A stretch of 64,000 bases of DNA from Sepiola atlantica (taxonomy: Eukaryota; Mollusca; Cephalopoda; Sepiida; Sepiolidae): NCBI GenBank assembly GCA_963556195.1, contig OY744532.1, positions 80,571,234 through 80,635,233 of the forward strand. The letters are read 5' to 3'. The position numbers and the translations under genes are program-made. Positions 11,286-23,894 of this stretch are shown in pieces (positions within the stretch are counted from its first letter, which is position 1; each line of letters begins with the position of its first letter). The notes beneath the pieces are model-generated. The model was not told the origin of the DNA. It did no database searches and worked only from the letters and a program-made list of their open reading frames with translations.

Positions 11286-11337
<52 letters not shown>
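11286..11337. repeat. (TA)n microsatellite
   Basis: Uninterrupted TA array directly at the element border. Confidence 0.97.
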
Positions 11338-11341
<4 letters not shown>

Positions 11342-11701
11342 GCATCATCTTCTCTTGCTTGCACGTATTGTTAAATATAGCAGACAACTTAAGTCTGGAT
11401 ATCCTTTGGTAGATTCTTTCAATACTCTGAATCAGCATCTTAGTTTCGGGGAGGGGGGGGGATTGACCGATCCATCTGCCATAGTTTTGATGTGTGCCCC
11501 AAGTACTTTCAGATCTATGCGGTAATCTTCAGCGCCATAGCCTAACACTTAACTAACGACCATTTCTGCCTCCGATCGTAATTCAGAACACTCTTAGTAG
11601 AAACTACGATAATCTTAGAATATTGTACACACAAACTAAAATTCCATATATTAGAAGACTTATGTATAAAATTAAAAAAGCACCTAATTAACAGAATTAG
11701 T
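11338..11701. other. Unassigned DNA with a G-run
   Basis: Contains GGGGAGGGGGGGGG at about 11448. No gene is seen. It may be the body of the element that carries the ribozyme at 11728. Confidence 0.4.
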
Positions 11702-11754
11702 CATCCGGCTCTCTTCAGCTTCTGTTGACAACATACGCTGAAGAGAGCCGGATG
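11702..11754. repeat. Perfect 18-bp inverted repeat
   Basis: CATCCGGCTCTCTTCAGC (11702-11719) is exactly complementary to 11737-11754, with a 17-nt loop. The right arm overlaps the ribozyme core and 5' part of stem II, so this hairpin and the ribozyme fold exclude each other. Confidence 0.9.
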
Positions 11755-11796
11755 GCTTAGACTTTCCGAGCTTGAAACCGACGGTACGAATGTTGT
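11728..11796 (+). ncRNA. Type I hammerhead ribozyme (family D)
   Basis: This is among the best folds in the window. Stem I pairs ACAACATACG (11728-11737) with CGAATGTTGT (11787-11796), nine pairs and one mismatch. The core CTGAAGA is at 11738-11744. Stem II is GAGC/GCTT plus CGGA/TCCG with one bulged A. GAAA is at 11774-11777. A tiny stem III (CCG/CGG) follows. The cleavage triplet is GTA, with the cut expected after 11786. The core base at position 7 is A, which the hammerhead consensus allows. I see no tandem partner. A TA array starts 20 bp downstream. Confidence 0.8.
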
Positions 11797-11812
11797 ACTC
11801 ATTTTTCTGTAC

Positions 11813-11815
<3 letters not shown>

Positions 11816-11844
<29 letters not shown>
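11816..11844. repeat. (TA)n microsatellite
   Basis: Short TA array. Confidence 0.95.
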
Positions 11845-11847
<3 letters not shown>

Positions 11848-13689
11848 TCAACAATACGAATAAAAAAGAGAGGAATGAACAAATGACTAAAATATATGAC
11901 AATTATGAAGTAGTATTCAAAGCGTTACAGTGAGACACTAGTGATAAATAATAGAAAATGAATAACATCTAACGAAAGACTAAAACGGTTATCAAAGTAG
12001 TGACAAAAAGATGATATGAATTCATGAATTAATTAAATGGAGGAGGAAAAGATGACATAGATAAATTAACATAACATATGAACTAATGATTAAATAAAAA
12101 AAGGGAGAAATCATATTTTCAGCAGGAGATGGAACCTGGTAGGATCATGATAGATAAAAAGAAAGACAAACATAAAAATGAAAAGAAGTAAAGACAAGTA
12201 ATAATTAAAAAATGAAATAGAAATATAGACAAAAGTGACGACACGTAATGATGAAAGAAAGAAAGACAATGAGAATAAGACAAATAGAAAAAATGAAGAC
12301 AAGTGTTAATATAGGAAATAAATAACAACTAGAAGGATAGAAAGAAGGAATAACAAATTATGAAAAAGAAAAGCAAATAGAAAGATAGTAAAACAGTAAA
12401 TATAATGTATTATAAAAGAATGACAAACTGACAAATCGAAAAAAGTCAAACAAGTTAAAATATAATATAGTAAGTCAACTACGTTGATAAAACCATTAAA
12501 AAAAGTTTTAATGAGTAATACTATTGAGATAGAAGGAAAGAGAGACATGTTATAACACATGTAATAAATAATAACCAAATCAGCATCCACAAAATCAAAC
12601 CAAGGGGTAATTAAAATGAAATAATATACGTATTTAGAGAAGTATTAGAAGGCTATTGCAATGCAAGACATGTCGGCGTTGACAAGTAAGACCTAAACAA
12701 GTGTTTATCATATACATTTTTTATTTTTTCATAACAAATCTGACAGGATTAGGCAAAACTCTAACACTGTGATGTAATGTGTTCCATATTATATTTCGAG
12801 TAAGACGTCTTTATAAACTGGTAGGTGTTTCAAATCTCTAAAACACGTGCGGAATGGTAATATTGTTATATGCTTATAACGCAGTAAATATTAATATTCG
12901 CAGCAAATGGAATAAAATTATTACTAAATGATTTTTGTCCTCACTATTTCATATATTAAACTGATGAGGTGTTATATTTATTTAAATAAAATTAACTATT
13001 TAAATATATATGTTTTGTGGAGTAGGGTAGGGGTATGGGTAATAGCTGATAGCGCTGTTCATTTATTATTTTGTTAAACTTAATATTATGTATTTAAATA
13101 ATATATGAAAATACGAAGTAAATGTGAGAAATACATGAAAATAAATAGAAAAAAAGTAATTAGAAAATTAAATAGATGACAAATACGCAACGAAAATACC
13201 GATGAGCAAAAAATAATGAAAGACATGAGGGCAAAAAGAAAGTGCTTTAGAAAGTGACAAGAAAACTTCATTCACATTTTGATTAATCCTATAACGGTAA
13301 AATAAATAAATTAACAAAGGGGAAGATAAACTTACCTGATGAAGTGCAGTACTAAAATACAACAAACCGGGACTACAACAACATAATTGTGAATGAGAAG
13401 AATTAAAGAACTCAGTTTCTAATACATTTGAATTTAATGCAACGTGGCATCATTCACGAGATGATAAATCATTTTAGATTTTTGTTATGGTAAACAATAA
13501 ATAAATTCAACTGTTTGGAAGAGATAAACAAGAAAAATATCTTTGGAATCAATTGCAGTTTGTTTTACATGTTTTTGTTTGTTAAATATAGCTTGATTTA
13601 ATAACATTCTATACATACATGAAAATGATCATAATATATACAATTACTCTAAAAAAATCAAATCAAAAGCGTTGTTCATTTATCTTAAC
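11845..13689. other. Unassigned purine-skewed DNA
   Basis: The plus strand at about 11930-12600 and again at 13090-13310 is dominated by A and G, in AAATAGAAAGA- and GAAAGACAA-like strings, so minus-strand frames read as F/L/S-rich low-complexity peptides. I see no gene. It may be an old, diffuse simple-sequence expansion. Confidence 0.5.
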
Positions 13690-13691
13690 TA

Positions 13692-14904
13692 TCAGGTTGG
13701 AAAGAAAGTAATGTCGTATTTTTTACGTCATCACTTTGCAGCCTCCTAAGTTCTACAAAGTTCTAAATTTTGAGGTGAATTGGTGTCTTAAAATCTGTCA
13801 AAAATGGATATTAGTGAGGAGCATATGAGACATTGCATGTTCTATAAATTCCAAAAAGGACACTCAGCTGCAGAAGCTACAAGGAATATTGGAACTTTCT
13901 ATGGGAAAAATGTTCTGAATGATCGAAAATATGAACGGTGGTTTGCAAAATTTCCTTCTGGAGTCTTTGACCTGTCAGAGTGTCGACGTTTGGGAAAGCC
14001 AAAATCAATTGATAAACATGCCATTAAAGACGCCGTGGAGGTCAATCCAAAGTTAACCAGCAGACAATTATCTCAACCATTCAATACAACACATGAACAA
14101 ATATTTCATGCATTCACGAGTTAGGAAAAGTTTCAAAACTTGGACTCTGAGTTTCTCACGATTTGACCGATGCGCAACGAAATAAAAAATGGACTGTATG
14201 CACATCTTTGCTTTCCAGGAATCATCGAGAACCATTTTCGCAAAAGAATTGTGACTGAAGATTTAAAATAGGTTCTTTACAAGAATACCCAACGCAAGAG
14301 ACAATGGTTAGACCGAAACTAAAGTACACAGCCTGTTCCAAAACAAGGACTACACCCAAAGAAGGTTATGCAAACTTTATGGTTAAACATGAGAAAACTG
14401 ATTCATTATGAGTTACTAGAGCCTAATCAAACAATCACAACCGTAAAATATTGTTCGCAGTTGGATGATCTAAGAATTGCTCTATCAAAGAAAACGACCA
14501 GCATTACTCAATAAGAAAGGTGTAGTGCTTCAGCATGATAACGCGATACCTCGCACAGGACAACTCACTTACAAAAAGGTCATGTGCTTCAATTGTGGAG
14601 TTTTGCCTTTTCGGCCTTATTCACCTTACATTGCACCATCCGACTACCATCTTTTGTTGTTGAAGCATCACTTAAACAATAAAAAATATGAAAATGACGA
14701 CCAACTTAAAAATTACTTAAATTTGTGTTTTCTCTATAAAATCAGAAAACATATTTGTAGAAGGCATCAAGAAGCTAGTTGATCGTTGGGCAGAAGTAAT
14801 AGAAATTAGGGAAATTATTGTAAAGATTAAAATGCCCTAATGTGAATGTTTCAGATGTAATAAATGTGTTGGACCAAAACGACATTACTTTTTATCAAAC
14901 CTGA
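13692..14904 (+). mobile_element. Dead mariner transposon
   Basis: The element is 1,213 bp between TA dinucleotides at 13690-13691 and 14905-14906, the expected target-site duplication. Terminal inverted repeats at 13692-13716 and 14880-14904 start TCAGGTT and match at 22 of 25 positions. Length and TIR size fit the mariner group. The transposase is broken, so it cannot move itself, although the TIRs might still be recognised in trans. Confidence 0.92.
13804..14790 (+). pseudogene. Mariner (DD34D) transposase, broken
   Basis: The start ATG at 13804 is near the expected distance from the left TIR. The first 106 codons are open and carry the mariner N-terminal helix-turn-helix region, with RHCMFYKFQKGHSAAEA, YGKNV, WFAKF and RRLGKPKSID. 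The frame then ends at a stop near 14122. Further on, a frame from about 14257 keeps TEDLK, where a stop replaces the expected Trp, then QWLD, LHPKKVM and IHYELL. After a frame change the last part keeps LQHDNA and YSPYIAPSDYHL. The second and third catalytic aspartates are separated by 34 residues, the mariner DD34D spacing. At least three in-frame stops and two frame changes make it a pseudogene. Confidence 0.92.
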
Positions 14905-14906
14905 TA

Positions 14907-15579
14907 TATTAAACTCAAAACCGGTTAAGCTTAAGATATTGCAATACCGTATATACAAGCATCTCCTACTCCACAAAACAAATCTCGAAGTTTCTCATTT
15001 GCATATTTATTTATTTTTAAGTTTCTAATAAAATTAATATTTTGTATTATACTTTTTTTATTTCTATTTTCAAATATTTTCCTACATACGAACTCGTTTA
15101 ATCGATAGTGATATTATTATAATTATAAATAAAATGAAATAAAGAGATTTAATTAAGAAATCAAAGCGCTTAAAATTTGTTTTTAAGAATTTCTATTGTC
15201 AAACGATATAAATTAATTCAGGAAAGTTATAATAAAATAAAGCGTCAACTATCGTTGAGGTGTCCAGAAAATATGCTACACTTTGATCCTAGTCAAAAGA
15301 TTTACAAACCATGAAAATATTTTTTGTGACTTGGCATAAAAAATATTTAATTGGAATATGTTTTAATGGTCTATGTATTGTAGTGCAGTATGGGTTGGAT
15401 TTCCAAAAGAATGATCTTCGATGAATACCCTCCTTCGTTTTTAAGAGGGTGTTTGGTTCATAGATCCAGAATGACCCACCCCCATAAATCTTACTCGATT
15501 TCCCCAGAATATTCTTTAAGGGGGCTGTTAATGTAGTATCAGTTCGTCTTCGCAAGAATTACCTCCTCCTTTTTATAAT
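14907..15579. other. Unassigned AT-rich DNA
   Basis: No gene seen. The minus-strand frame at 15289-15555 has no recognisable domain. Confidence 0.5.
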
Positions 15580-16450
15580 TCATCTAGTCTGGTGGAGTAT
15601 CAATCTAGGTTATCTTACGTGAAGTAAACTCACTAGGAGAAAATGCACTCATCCTCACATGAGCCAGTGTATAGCCGTGCTGAGGAGATCTTATTTGGGC
15701 TTTGAATACTATTGTTGTATTGTGCGGGCTTAATAAAAACTAACAACACAGTATCTTGGGAAAATATAACATGTATATTTATTTGTCCGTAACAATGAGG
15801 GTGGTGACGATGAGGGTGGTGGTCGGAGAGGCTTGTGCACATGGAATCAGACGGTTGCTTCTCACCGAGGTTCGATCGTCAACTCTTCTTTCGATTTTCG
15901 ATTTGAATTATATAACAATTTCGTGGACACCTCGTCGACCTCCGAGGGTCACCCGGTGACAGCTTGCACTCATTTGACAATTCGACAAATCTGTCTATCT
16001 TTCCTGGCATGACACAACCGCACCTGGCAATATGATTTTTAACCTTTCCGACATCTCTGTTTTCTTCTGACATCACTGTTAAAGTGATTCTTGCAGGTGC
16101 ATCCTTTGATTTGGTCGGAAGAAACTTATCTTTTGATAATCGATCATATTGTGCAGGTGTTTGTCTGGTTGTGAGTTTTTTGTTTTATTTTCAAATAACT
16201 TTTTGGTCATCCGGCAATTATCTTATCAACTGACAATCGCCAGGTGCATCTGTTTTCAACAACCTTTACCGTGAACCGACTTGGATATGTAACACTATGT
16301 TATTTTGCATATTTGGTCAGGGTTTACTCGTACGGGAAAGTATCCTCATGTCAGATTTCCTAACACGCCATTGTACAGTGACACCGAATACTTTTGAAGA
16401 TGGTGTCTAGTACGGAATTCAAACTGTATTTATGTATGCGTGTTCGTGAT
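15580..16450 (+). repeat. Dispersed repeat, longer copy
   Basis: Its two ends match about 41637-41870 in the same order. The left block has AATTCATCT, CTGGTG(G/A)AGTATC, CTTACGTG and ATCTTATTT. The right block has TTGTACAG, GATGGTG, TAATTTAAACC/GAATTCAAACT and TGTATATGCGTGTG-like sequence. The other copy is about 230 bp, so one has an internal deletion or this one an insertion. Short frames inside have no known domain. Confidence 0.5.
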
Positions 16451-16838
16451 CACTTATCAATATTTAAATAAATAAAATTCAATTTCACGCATTTCAATAA
16501 ATGATATATACTGTCTTTGTTTTACATGTTTGATTTAAAAAAATATAATGGTTTCATTGTAATTAAAAGAAGATACAAGCCTTATTTTATGAAAATATAA
16601 CATTTATAAAGTAACACTAAGAAATAACAAATTAGCTGCACTTTATCTTGGCCTAAAGCACATAATACTCACCATATCATGAATCCTTAACTAGTGGAAA
16701 CTAATTAAATGTGCACACATCGTAGGTTTGTTTATAACTCAAAATATAACACACACAGAGAAATAAAATAACTACAGTAAGTTCAATGAATGTGTGCAGA
16801 AAAGATCAAACGTTATTGGTGGTGTTAAGCTCGGTAAG

Positions 16839-16915
16839 TGGTTCAGTTGGTAGAACTCGTGTTTATATCGACTGCTTATTGCAAAGGGATCGCCTTTTTC
16901 GCTTAACTTTATGTG
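16839..16915 (+). repeat. tRNA-like SINE head, degenerate
   Basis: TGGTTCAGTTGGTAGAACTC (16839-16858) closely matches a tRNA D-arm and box A. About 45 bp on, GGGATCG is a weak box B. No cloverleaf acceptor stem can be formed by eye, so this is a tRNA-derived SINE remnant rather than a gene. Confidence 0.55.
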
Positions 16916-17859
16916 ACATGTGTTCTACTCTTTAACACTATGGAATTTCGTGGAAAGGGGTTCACGCAAACCGCTTCTATATTCTAACAATGACACATTA
17001 ATTAATCCTAGCACACACTGATTGAACACATTTTTGTGAAAATATTTTTTTCAAATAATCATATATACTAATATATATCTATTTATATAAACTTTGATAC
17101 GTGTATAAGTTTATATTGTTGCATTTGTAGGATTACCTCATAAACACATTTACTTATAATTGTGTACTTTGACTCATTGGCTATATTAATTTGTAAGGAA
17201 AAAGAGCGCGGACGCTCATAGTAATAATTCAGATACTTCCGAATTTTGTGAAATAATAACAATATATGGTAGACATGAATTAATAGACCTTTCCTCAAAT
17301 CACGTTGTCTGTGTATTTTAAAGGCATGATTTGGGCACACCATCTAATTGTAAAATTCAAATATTTCAGATTTGCATAACAGATTCTTGATCATTAACAA
17401 CAATTTAAGCAAGATTTTCTGAATCGCATTTTCTTCTTAAGACGCCGTAAGCTTAATCTTAGACATTTTCTTCAATTAAAATGATGAAGTGAGATGTTGA
17501 TCCAAAAATGTATTAAGGATTCTGGACATAATATTTATATAATTAAATCTTGATTTTAAATTTTCTTAAGAGGATATGAATTGGTGTGAAACACTTCTTC
17601 TCGTTACCTAGTTAAAATACTTATATAACAGCGTGATATTCACTAATCTTTGAGACTAGAGCAAATGAGTTTTACATTTTGTTGCCTTTTCGTTTGCTTT
17701 GCAAATATGTTTCGCTCGGTAACGTCGTCTCCATTTTAAAAGCGTATGCCATTATTGCGTTAATTTGTCGCAAAATTATTTACGAACATTTAATTAGTTT
17801 ATTAATAAATTGATATAATTTACAAGTAATTATTACTTCATCATTCGTGTCTTCTTTAA
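16916..17859. other. Unassigned AT-rich DNA
   Basis: Nothing recognisable. Confidence 0.5.
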
Positions 17860-17933
17860 TAGTTGTATAAATATTAAGAAATTGTTAATAATTTAAATGA
17901 ATCATTAACAATTTTACAATATTTATACAACTA
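17860..17933. repeat. Inverted repeat (hairpin)
   Basis: TAGTTGTATAAATATT is mirrored by AATATTTATACAACTA, with further imperfect pairing inside (AATTGTTAA/TTAACAATT). It could be a small MITE remnant. Confidence 0.75.
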
Positions 17934-19693
17934 TCAACTATAAAATTGACATATTTCGTCCTACCCAAATCTTGAGTAAGATATGATTTTATAGCGTTTC
18001 GAACGTATCGCTTTCGACTGACTACATATTTAGAAATATATAAAATAGGCGATACAATTTCTGAGACGGGAAGGAAATTGACCAAATACAGTACGGTTTC
18101 TGTAATTGGCTGAGGTGATTATATATCGGCTTAGAAAATCATTGAATACAGATAAATCTGTGGCGGGGAACTTACGCTGAAAACGATTTTCTCGGTATGG
18201 TTCAGATGTAGTTTAACTACTATGCGATGATGGCTGTTTTTCACAACAAAAGATATCGTGCGATGCGAGCAATTAAGGTAATCACTTACTCACCATCCAC
18301 TACAGTTTCTCTCTACCCTTTCTTAAGTCCGATGAAGCTTACACCGTGTATTAAATGAGGAAGGAAAAAGAAACAAAAGTGTGGTTCTATTTGTGTCCGT
18401 CTTCCTATGCGGTCTCGAAAAACAGCTCACCTAACACCCGGCTGCGGGCCGAAGCCTAATAAAATATATCCTCAGGTTGATCAAAATTGCTCTCAATGAC
18501 GATGTATGCACAAAGATTTTCCATGCTACGTCGTCCGTTTGAGCAAGCAGAAATAAGACAATCCGCCCAAGGGTTAGAATGTATGTAAATAATTCATTCC
18601 AGTAAACAGTTACATCAATAAAACATAAATAATAGGTACTCACACAGACAAACACACCCGCAATGTAATAACCAAAATAGAAATGATACAAATAACAAAA
18701 TAATAAAATAATACTATAAAATAACATAACAATACACTGATTAGATGAACATTATTTAAAAGTTAATATAATAATATCCGAAGTCAATGAATAAACCAGA
18801 CAAAATTCGCTTCACCAGGACAACCCAAATTATGCATCCGAACTTTATGTACGAAGAAGAGCACGCCCTAGCATAAAAACCGCCAGAAACAATATCTTTA
18901 CTAAACACGTGTCCCCTAAATCCTCACTTCAAAATTAACAATGACGGGATCGCAGCCACAACTTTGAAATAACAAGTTCAGCTAATTGTTATGTATCTAC
19001 TTTATTATATAAAATAACACATTCTGAGATTATCCAGTTAAATAAAGATAAGGGCCACGGTTTGATCTATTTTCACAAAATTATACATTTAGACTTGATC
19101 AATAATTTAAAAACCTTCTATTATTATTCTACAAAGGTTGTCGACACTACGCACTCGAACTACTGTACACATATCAAAAATTGTGAAAGAAAAAATGTGT
19201 ATTTTTCCTCGTTAAATAAAATAAACACAAAATAAATACAAAACATTACAATAAACCCCCTTAAAAAATAGTTACAACATATAGCTCTTTACGAAAGTAA
19301 ATTATCGAAAGTTGTGAAAGATATAAAACGATACGTATAAAAATCCCTTCTAAAATCACACACCCAAACCAATAATGAACACAATAAAAACGCCCTTTAA
19401 ATACGGTTAAAAAAAGAAATAATATATATTTAAAAAATTCTCCTTACATAAATAATAATGGTATATAGCTCTGTGTGAATGAATATTATTTTTATGGGTG
19501 AACATAGAGTGTCACAACCGCTCACCTTGAACTAGTTAATTGAGGTTTTCCGCATTTTTTTAAAGTGTTCACTAACTTTAAATGGTGCAGATTAGATCTG
19601 ATAGATCAGACATTTTCTATCCCCAAAACTTCATGTTCAGATTATGAAACCACAATACACAACACCAAACAGTCATATAGTTCTGAAATAAAA

Positions 19694-19696
<3 letters not shown>
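17934..19696. other. Unassigned AT-rich DNA
   Basis: No gene or repeat recognised in this 1.7 kb. Confidence 0.5.

Positions 19697-19755
<59 letters not shown>
19697..19755. repeat. (TA)n microsatellite
   Basis: Uninterrupted TA array. Confidence 0.97.
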
Positions 19756-19759
<4 letters not shown>

Positions 19760-21239
19760 GATATTGTATGAATAATTACACTTTTTGAGCTCCTACATGG
19801 GTTTTGACGCGTAATCCTTTATGCCTCTCGAGAATGCAAGCACATTTGAAAGTGACTCTTATTTTAAAAAAGTGTTTGCTATTTTTTTAGTAGACGCCGA
19901 ATACAAAGAAAATTGCATTTTATTTATTCGAAAAATCGTTCAAATATTCGAAATCGGTTTAAATCTTTCGGAAACACACTTGTTTACAATTATATTTTAT
20001 AAAGTATAGATTAATACCCGTCCTAGTTTTCCAACAGAACAGGTTTGCACTATTTTTCTTTGTATTTACGAAAAATAAATCAATATTTAATGCTACTTAC
20101 ACCTATGTTCAGAATATGTATTTCAATTTGGATCAACATTGATAATATTATTTTTATTCAAAGAAAATGTAAAAGCATGTAATGTTTTAGCTTAAATTAT
20201 TTTCAGAACAAATACGCGTTCTTGGAATTTGCTTCATAGGTTTCAAATGACGATGGATCAAATTCAATGCAAATATAATTGCAATGTTTATCCCCAAATT
20301 ATAATCCCCACAACCAATTTAAATTACTGTAATTGTAGAAATAATAAGCGTCTAATTCGTATTTTTAGATTTTACAGAAGTCAGAGATATCTGCACTTTA
20401 ACGTGGGACTTCTACTTCCTTTGTGCTAACTTTGAGTGAAACTAATTAAAACTAAATCTAGCTCACATTACCCACGTTTACGCGTAGAAGCCGTTCTCCA
20501 AACTTCATAATGATCGAGTAATCAGTTTAGGATTAATTAGTGTATATGCAAATATATTAACATATAGCCTAAACTTTATATAACTAAAGACATATTTAAA
20601 TATGGAAGAAGAAAGCAACAACTCCGAAATTATATTTGATTATTTAAGGAAAGTATTCTTTATTTGATGTAAATACTATATATCGTTTAGAACGTAATAG
20701 AAAATGAATTTATGTTTTTAAACTATAAGAAAATTTGAAATAGATGTTTGCTAACATGGAAAATGATACGATACTAAATAAAGTAAAGCGTGTTACAACA
20801 TTGAATTTAATATTTTTACAAATTGATCTAAGTATAGATTTGTCTTGCTAACTCATTGAAATATCTCGTCAGATAATGTGATTTTATGCCTTCATTTCTA
20901 CTATTTACAACAATAGTATTGTGATCCTCATGGATACCGAAATATTCCGAAGTTAAAGACAAAATAACAAAATTAAAAAAAACATAGTTGTAGTTGGTTT
21001 AAGAGCTATAATTGTTATTGAGTTATTTACCAGGAAGAGAAGCCACACGCAAATCATGAATCTACAATCGTGATGTAACAATACAACTATAGTTGCTATT
21101 ATCTGTTTACACCCTATCAATCATTAAGCTTTCGATCTCCAGAATCGTGATCGCCCAATTCGATCTGTTGTGAAGTTGCGCGTGTTAGTCGGAAAAAGGC
21201 AAAAGTCGAACTTCGTGACTTGAAGCTTAAACAAACAAT
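19756..21239. other. Unassigned AT-rich DNA
   Basis: Nothing recognisable. Confidence 0.5.
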
Positions 21240-21326
<87 letters not shown>

Positions 21327-21360
21327 GTGTGTGTGTGTGTGTTTGTGTATGTGTGTGTGT
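21240..21360. repeat. (TA)n(TG)n compound microsatellite
   Basis: About 40 TA units followed by TG-rich sequence. Confidence 0.97.
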
Positions 21361-21683
21361 ATGGTTTGTTGTTCACTTTCTCGCATTCATTCGGACACTT
21401 CCCCTCGATATATGTTGAAATCAATAATACCGTTCATCTTTAGATGCACTACAGAAATAATACTTAGTTCGCCAAAGGCTAAGCTAATACAATAGAATAT
21501 ATTTTATACTTATATAGATATTACTAGAAAAATACACGTCTTAGGACGCGTAAAATTAATTCCCCAAACAGAATAGTTTTCCACTATTTATACATCACTT
21601 AATTTTTATTTTTTAATTTTTAATGGAAATCGCTCCAGACAAGGCATAAAACCACTGTAAGGATCAAACTAGAACAGGTATTT
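21361..21683. other. Unassigned DNA
   Basis: Nothing recognisable. Confidence 0.5.
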
Positions 21684-21932
21684 TTATCGCAAAGACAGGA
21701 GATGTCTATTGATTTTAGTCTTTAACAGATCAAGATTATAAGTAGGAGAAAAACAGTCAACAGGAAATGAGTTCCCAAAGCCTATGATTCTTGGAAAGCA
21801 GATACTGGAATATGAAGCTGTATAAAAATGGGGTATCACGGCAGCGAATCGATGGGGACCACTTGACCAACGAATCAAACGTGCTCGAACAAAAGAAACG
21901 GAGAATAGATCCCATAATTCAGAAGAACACAT
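21684..21932 (-). pseudogene. LINE reverse transcriptase C-terminal remnant
   Basis: The 82-residue minus-strand frame ends with SFPVDCFSPTYNLDLLKTK followed by INRHLL. This resembles the stretch just after the polymerase domain of many non-LTR (Jockey/CR1-like) reverse transcriptases, where an arginine-rich segment precedes LWNSLP and a YNL/FK-K-N/D-RHL helix. In this copy the Trp-Asn-Ser-Leu box is degraded to FGNSFP. Nothing upstream on the minus strand can be followed as polymerase, so it is a 5'-truncated, decayed copy. It rests on motif resemblance only, without alignment. Confidence 0.45.
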
Positions 21933-22824
21933 GCCATGATAGTATTCCTAGAAAAAGACTGAGACTAGCAACATCACGTATGGGAGAGAGAGGATGTACA
22001 GAAGAAGAAAGAGTAGGATTAACAAATTACAGATACGTTTTTGCACCTTATAAATAACCTTCAAATGGGACAGAGATTCGCTAGCCCAAATATGACCACA
22101 GTCTCAATACACGGTCTGGAAGCGGATTTCTGGAAAAGGTATGAGAAAGTGTTTGGAGCGATAGAGGGAACCGACTTTACAGGAAGCAAAAAGAGCAATG
22201 GATCTATTTATGAACTCCAAGAAAATTTGATGAGAGAGAAAGACCAACAAGTTTAAGGGTCGATTATCCTCAAGAGCATAGCCACCCATGAGAATCTCAG
22301 GAAGAAAAGGGGAACGTCTACGATTGAAAGACAATACTAATACTTACCAGGCCTCGATTGAATACACTTCAAAGCAGCGTGACACGATCGAATAAAATCA
22401 TTGCATGAATAATAAATTGCTTTAATATGTAAAAAACATGTGATAAAATTACAAACTTTAACGAAAAAACAATGCCAATATGACAAGAAGACTACCCCGT
22501 ACAGAGATTCGGATTTAGATAGGCTTTTTTGTCCCAGGGAGACTCTATCTGCAACACCTTTGTGTCATAATTCCGATGCCACTCAAAAACATACTCAGTA
22601 TGTGAAATGTTGCTGTGCACAACGGTTGTAAGAAATGAAATTCAGTAATGATTAGACTGAGTAGTGCCCGTTAGCGACAACACACTGTAGATAGATATGG
22701 ATTTATTCTATGGAAAGTGGTCGAGAAAGGCGTGAGATAAAAGCAATAGTAAATAACACTAGAAAATATAGTATGTACAGATACATAGAGTACAAGGTTT
22801 TTAACCCACCTAATACACTGGTAT
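21933..22824. other. Unassigned DNA, possibly old retroelement
   Basis: GC content is somewhat higher than the surroundings, with overlapping short frames on both strands (21791-22256 plus, 22104-22334 minus). No motif is recognised. By position it could be the decayed upstream part of the LINE remnant. Confidence 0.35.
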
Positions 22825-23105
22825 TGTCCTGGCCTTTGGGTCTGGATTTACGCGGTCTATTGGGGGTTGTCTGGTCCTGTGCAGTTCTAGGAGGTGCACC
22901 CTCCCAGGCTTTGCCTCCCCTCTTTGGGGAGGAGTAAGTTTATTGCTTACTGTCTGAGGCGCCCCTACCGGGGAATGGCGACGGGGCTGCCCAGGCAATT
23001 TTTAAATGGTCAGATTGCTCACCTCTCGAGCGCTGGCTTATCTAATCCCACTTTCCCGACCTTGTGTCACATTTTACCTTGTGGGAGGTAAATAAATATA
23101 AGTAC
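22825..23105 (+). repeat. SINE-like dispersed repeat, copy 2
   Basis: Better-preserved relative of 2180-2430. It contains CCTGTGCAGTTCTAGGAGG, CTCCCAGGCTTTGCCTCCCC, a TTTGGGGAGGAG block, CTACCGGGGAATGGCGACGG and CTGCCCAGGCAATTT, then CACATTTTACCTTGTGGGAG and an A-rich end. Overlapping open frames on both strands are shadows of its GC content. The 5' tRNA-like part was not found. Confidence 0.65.
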
Positions 23106-23836
23106 AAGACTATTTAGATGGTTTACTGCTACCCAGATTCCAGGTAAACCCATCGGTCGGTATCACCAAGATATTATTGATAACAGTTGATGTTAAACCC
23201 ACATTAATTACAATATTAATATAATTTAACGGAAAGTACAAACATCTGAATCGATTTGTTTTTATCCAGAATAGATAGAAAGCAACACGTTATGCTCAGC
23301 GATAATATATGAAACTTCTTATGTGAGAAATCCTAGTTATAATAAGAAGAAAGTGTCATGCTCAGCTAGAGAAAGTAATGTAAGTTACCCGAGTCTGGTT
23401 CTCAACGGTAATCTAGCGTAGGCGGATACGGAAGCTGGGTCAGGATAAGTGTGGTACTAAGCGAAATTAATGGTGTTTGTTTTCGACTTATGATCGACAT
23501 TAATTTTGTGAGGTTTTTATATGTCTTATTTTCTACGTGGCTGATCACGCATGCGCCGACTTCAAAGACTTCAATGAGACGGGAAGGCGTCAGATAACCT
23601 GGCGGAATGTAAATGTGCGTTTCCTGTCAGCTCCATACTTTTAGCACAAATAGACATAAGAGTTAAAGAGTTACAACATGTGATAAGAGTTATGGCGCGG
23701 AATGAGGAGTGACTGACAGGTTTCTACTGAATCCGGTCCATCACAGCAAAGAAAAGTATGCGTCGTTTTCTTTCTTGCAACATTGATATCAAACAATCAT
23801 TTTGGTGACATTAAGCAGTATAATTTACAACAACTA

Positions 23837-23838
<2 letters not shown>
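23106..23838. other. Unassigned DNA
   Basis: Nothing recognisable. Confidence 0.5.

Positions 23839-23892
<54 letters not shown>
23839..23892. repeat. (TA)n microsatellite
   Basis: Uninterrupted TA array. Confidence 0.97.

Positions 23893-23894
<2 letters not shown>

Noticed and set aside
12961..12990. CTGATGAGG on the plus strand
   Set aside because: No GAAA downstream.
13334..13362. CTGATGAAGTGCAGTACT followed by AAAA
   Set aside because: GAAA and the cleavage site are absent; three-pair stem II. Could be a truncated ribozyme, but unsupported.
13804..14782. Functional mariner transposase
   Set aside because: At least three in-frame stops and two frame changes.
16839..16915. Functional tRNA gene
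   Set aside because: A good box A, but no acceptor stem, a poor box B and no plausible anticodon arm.
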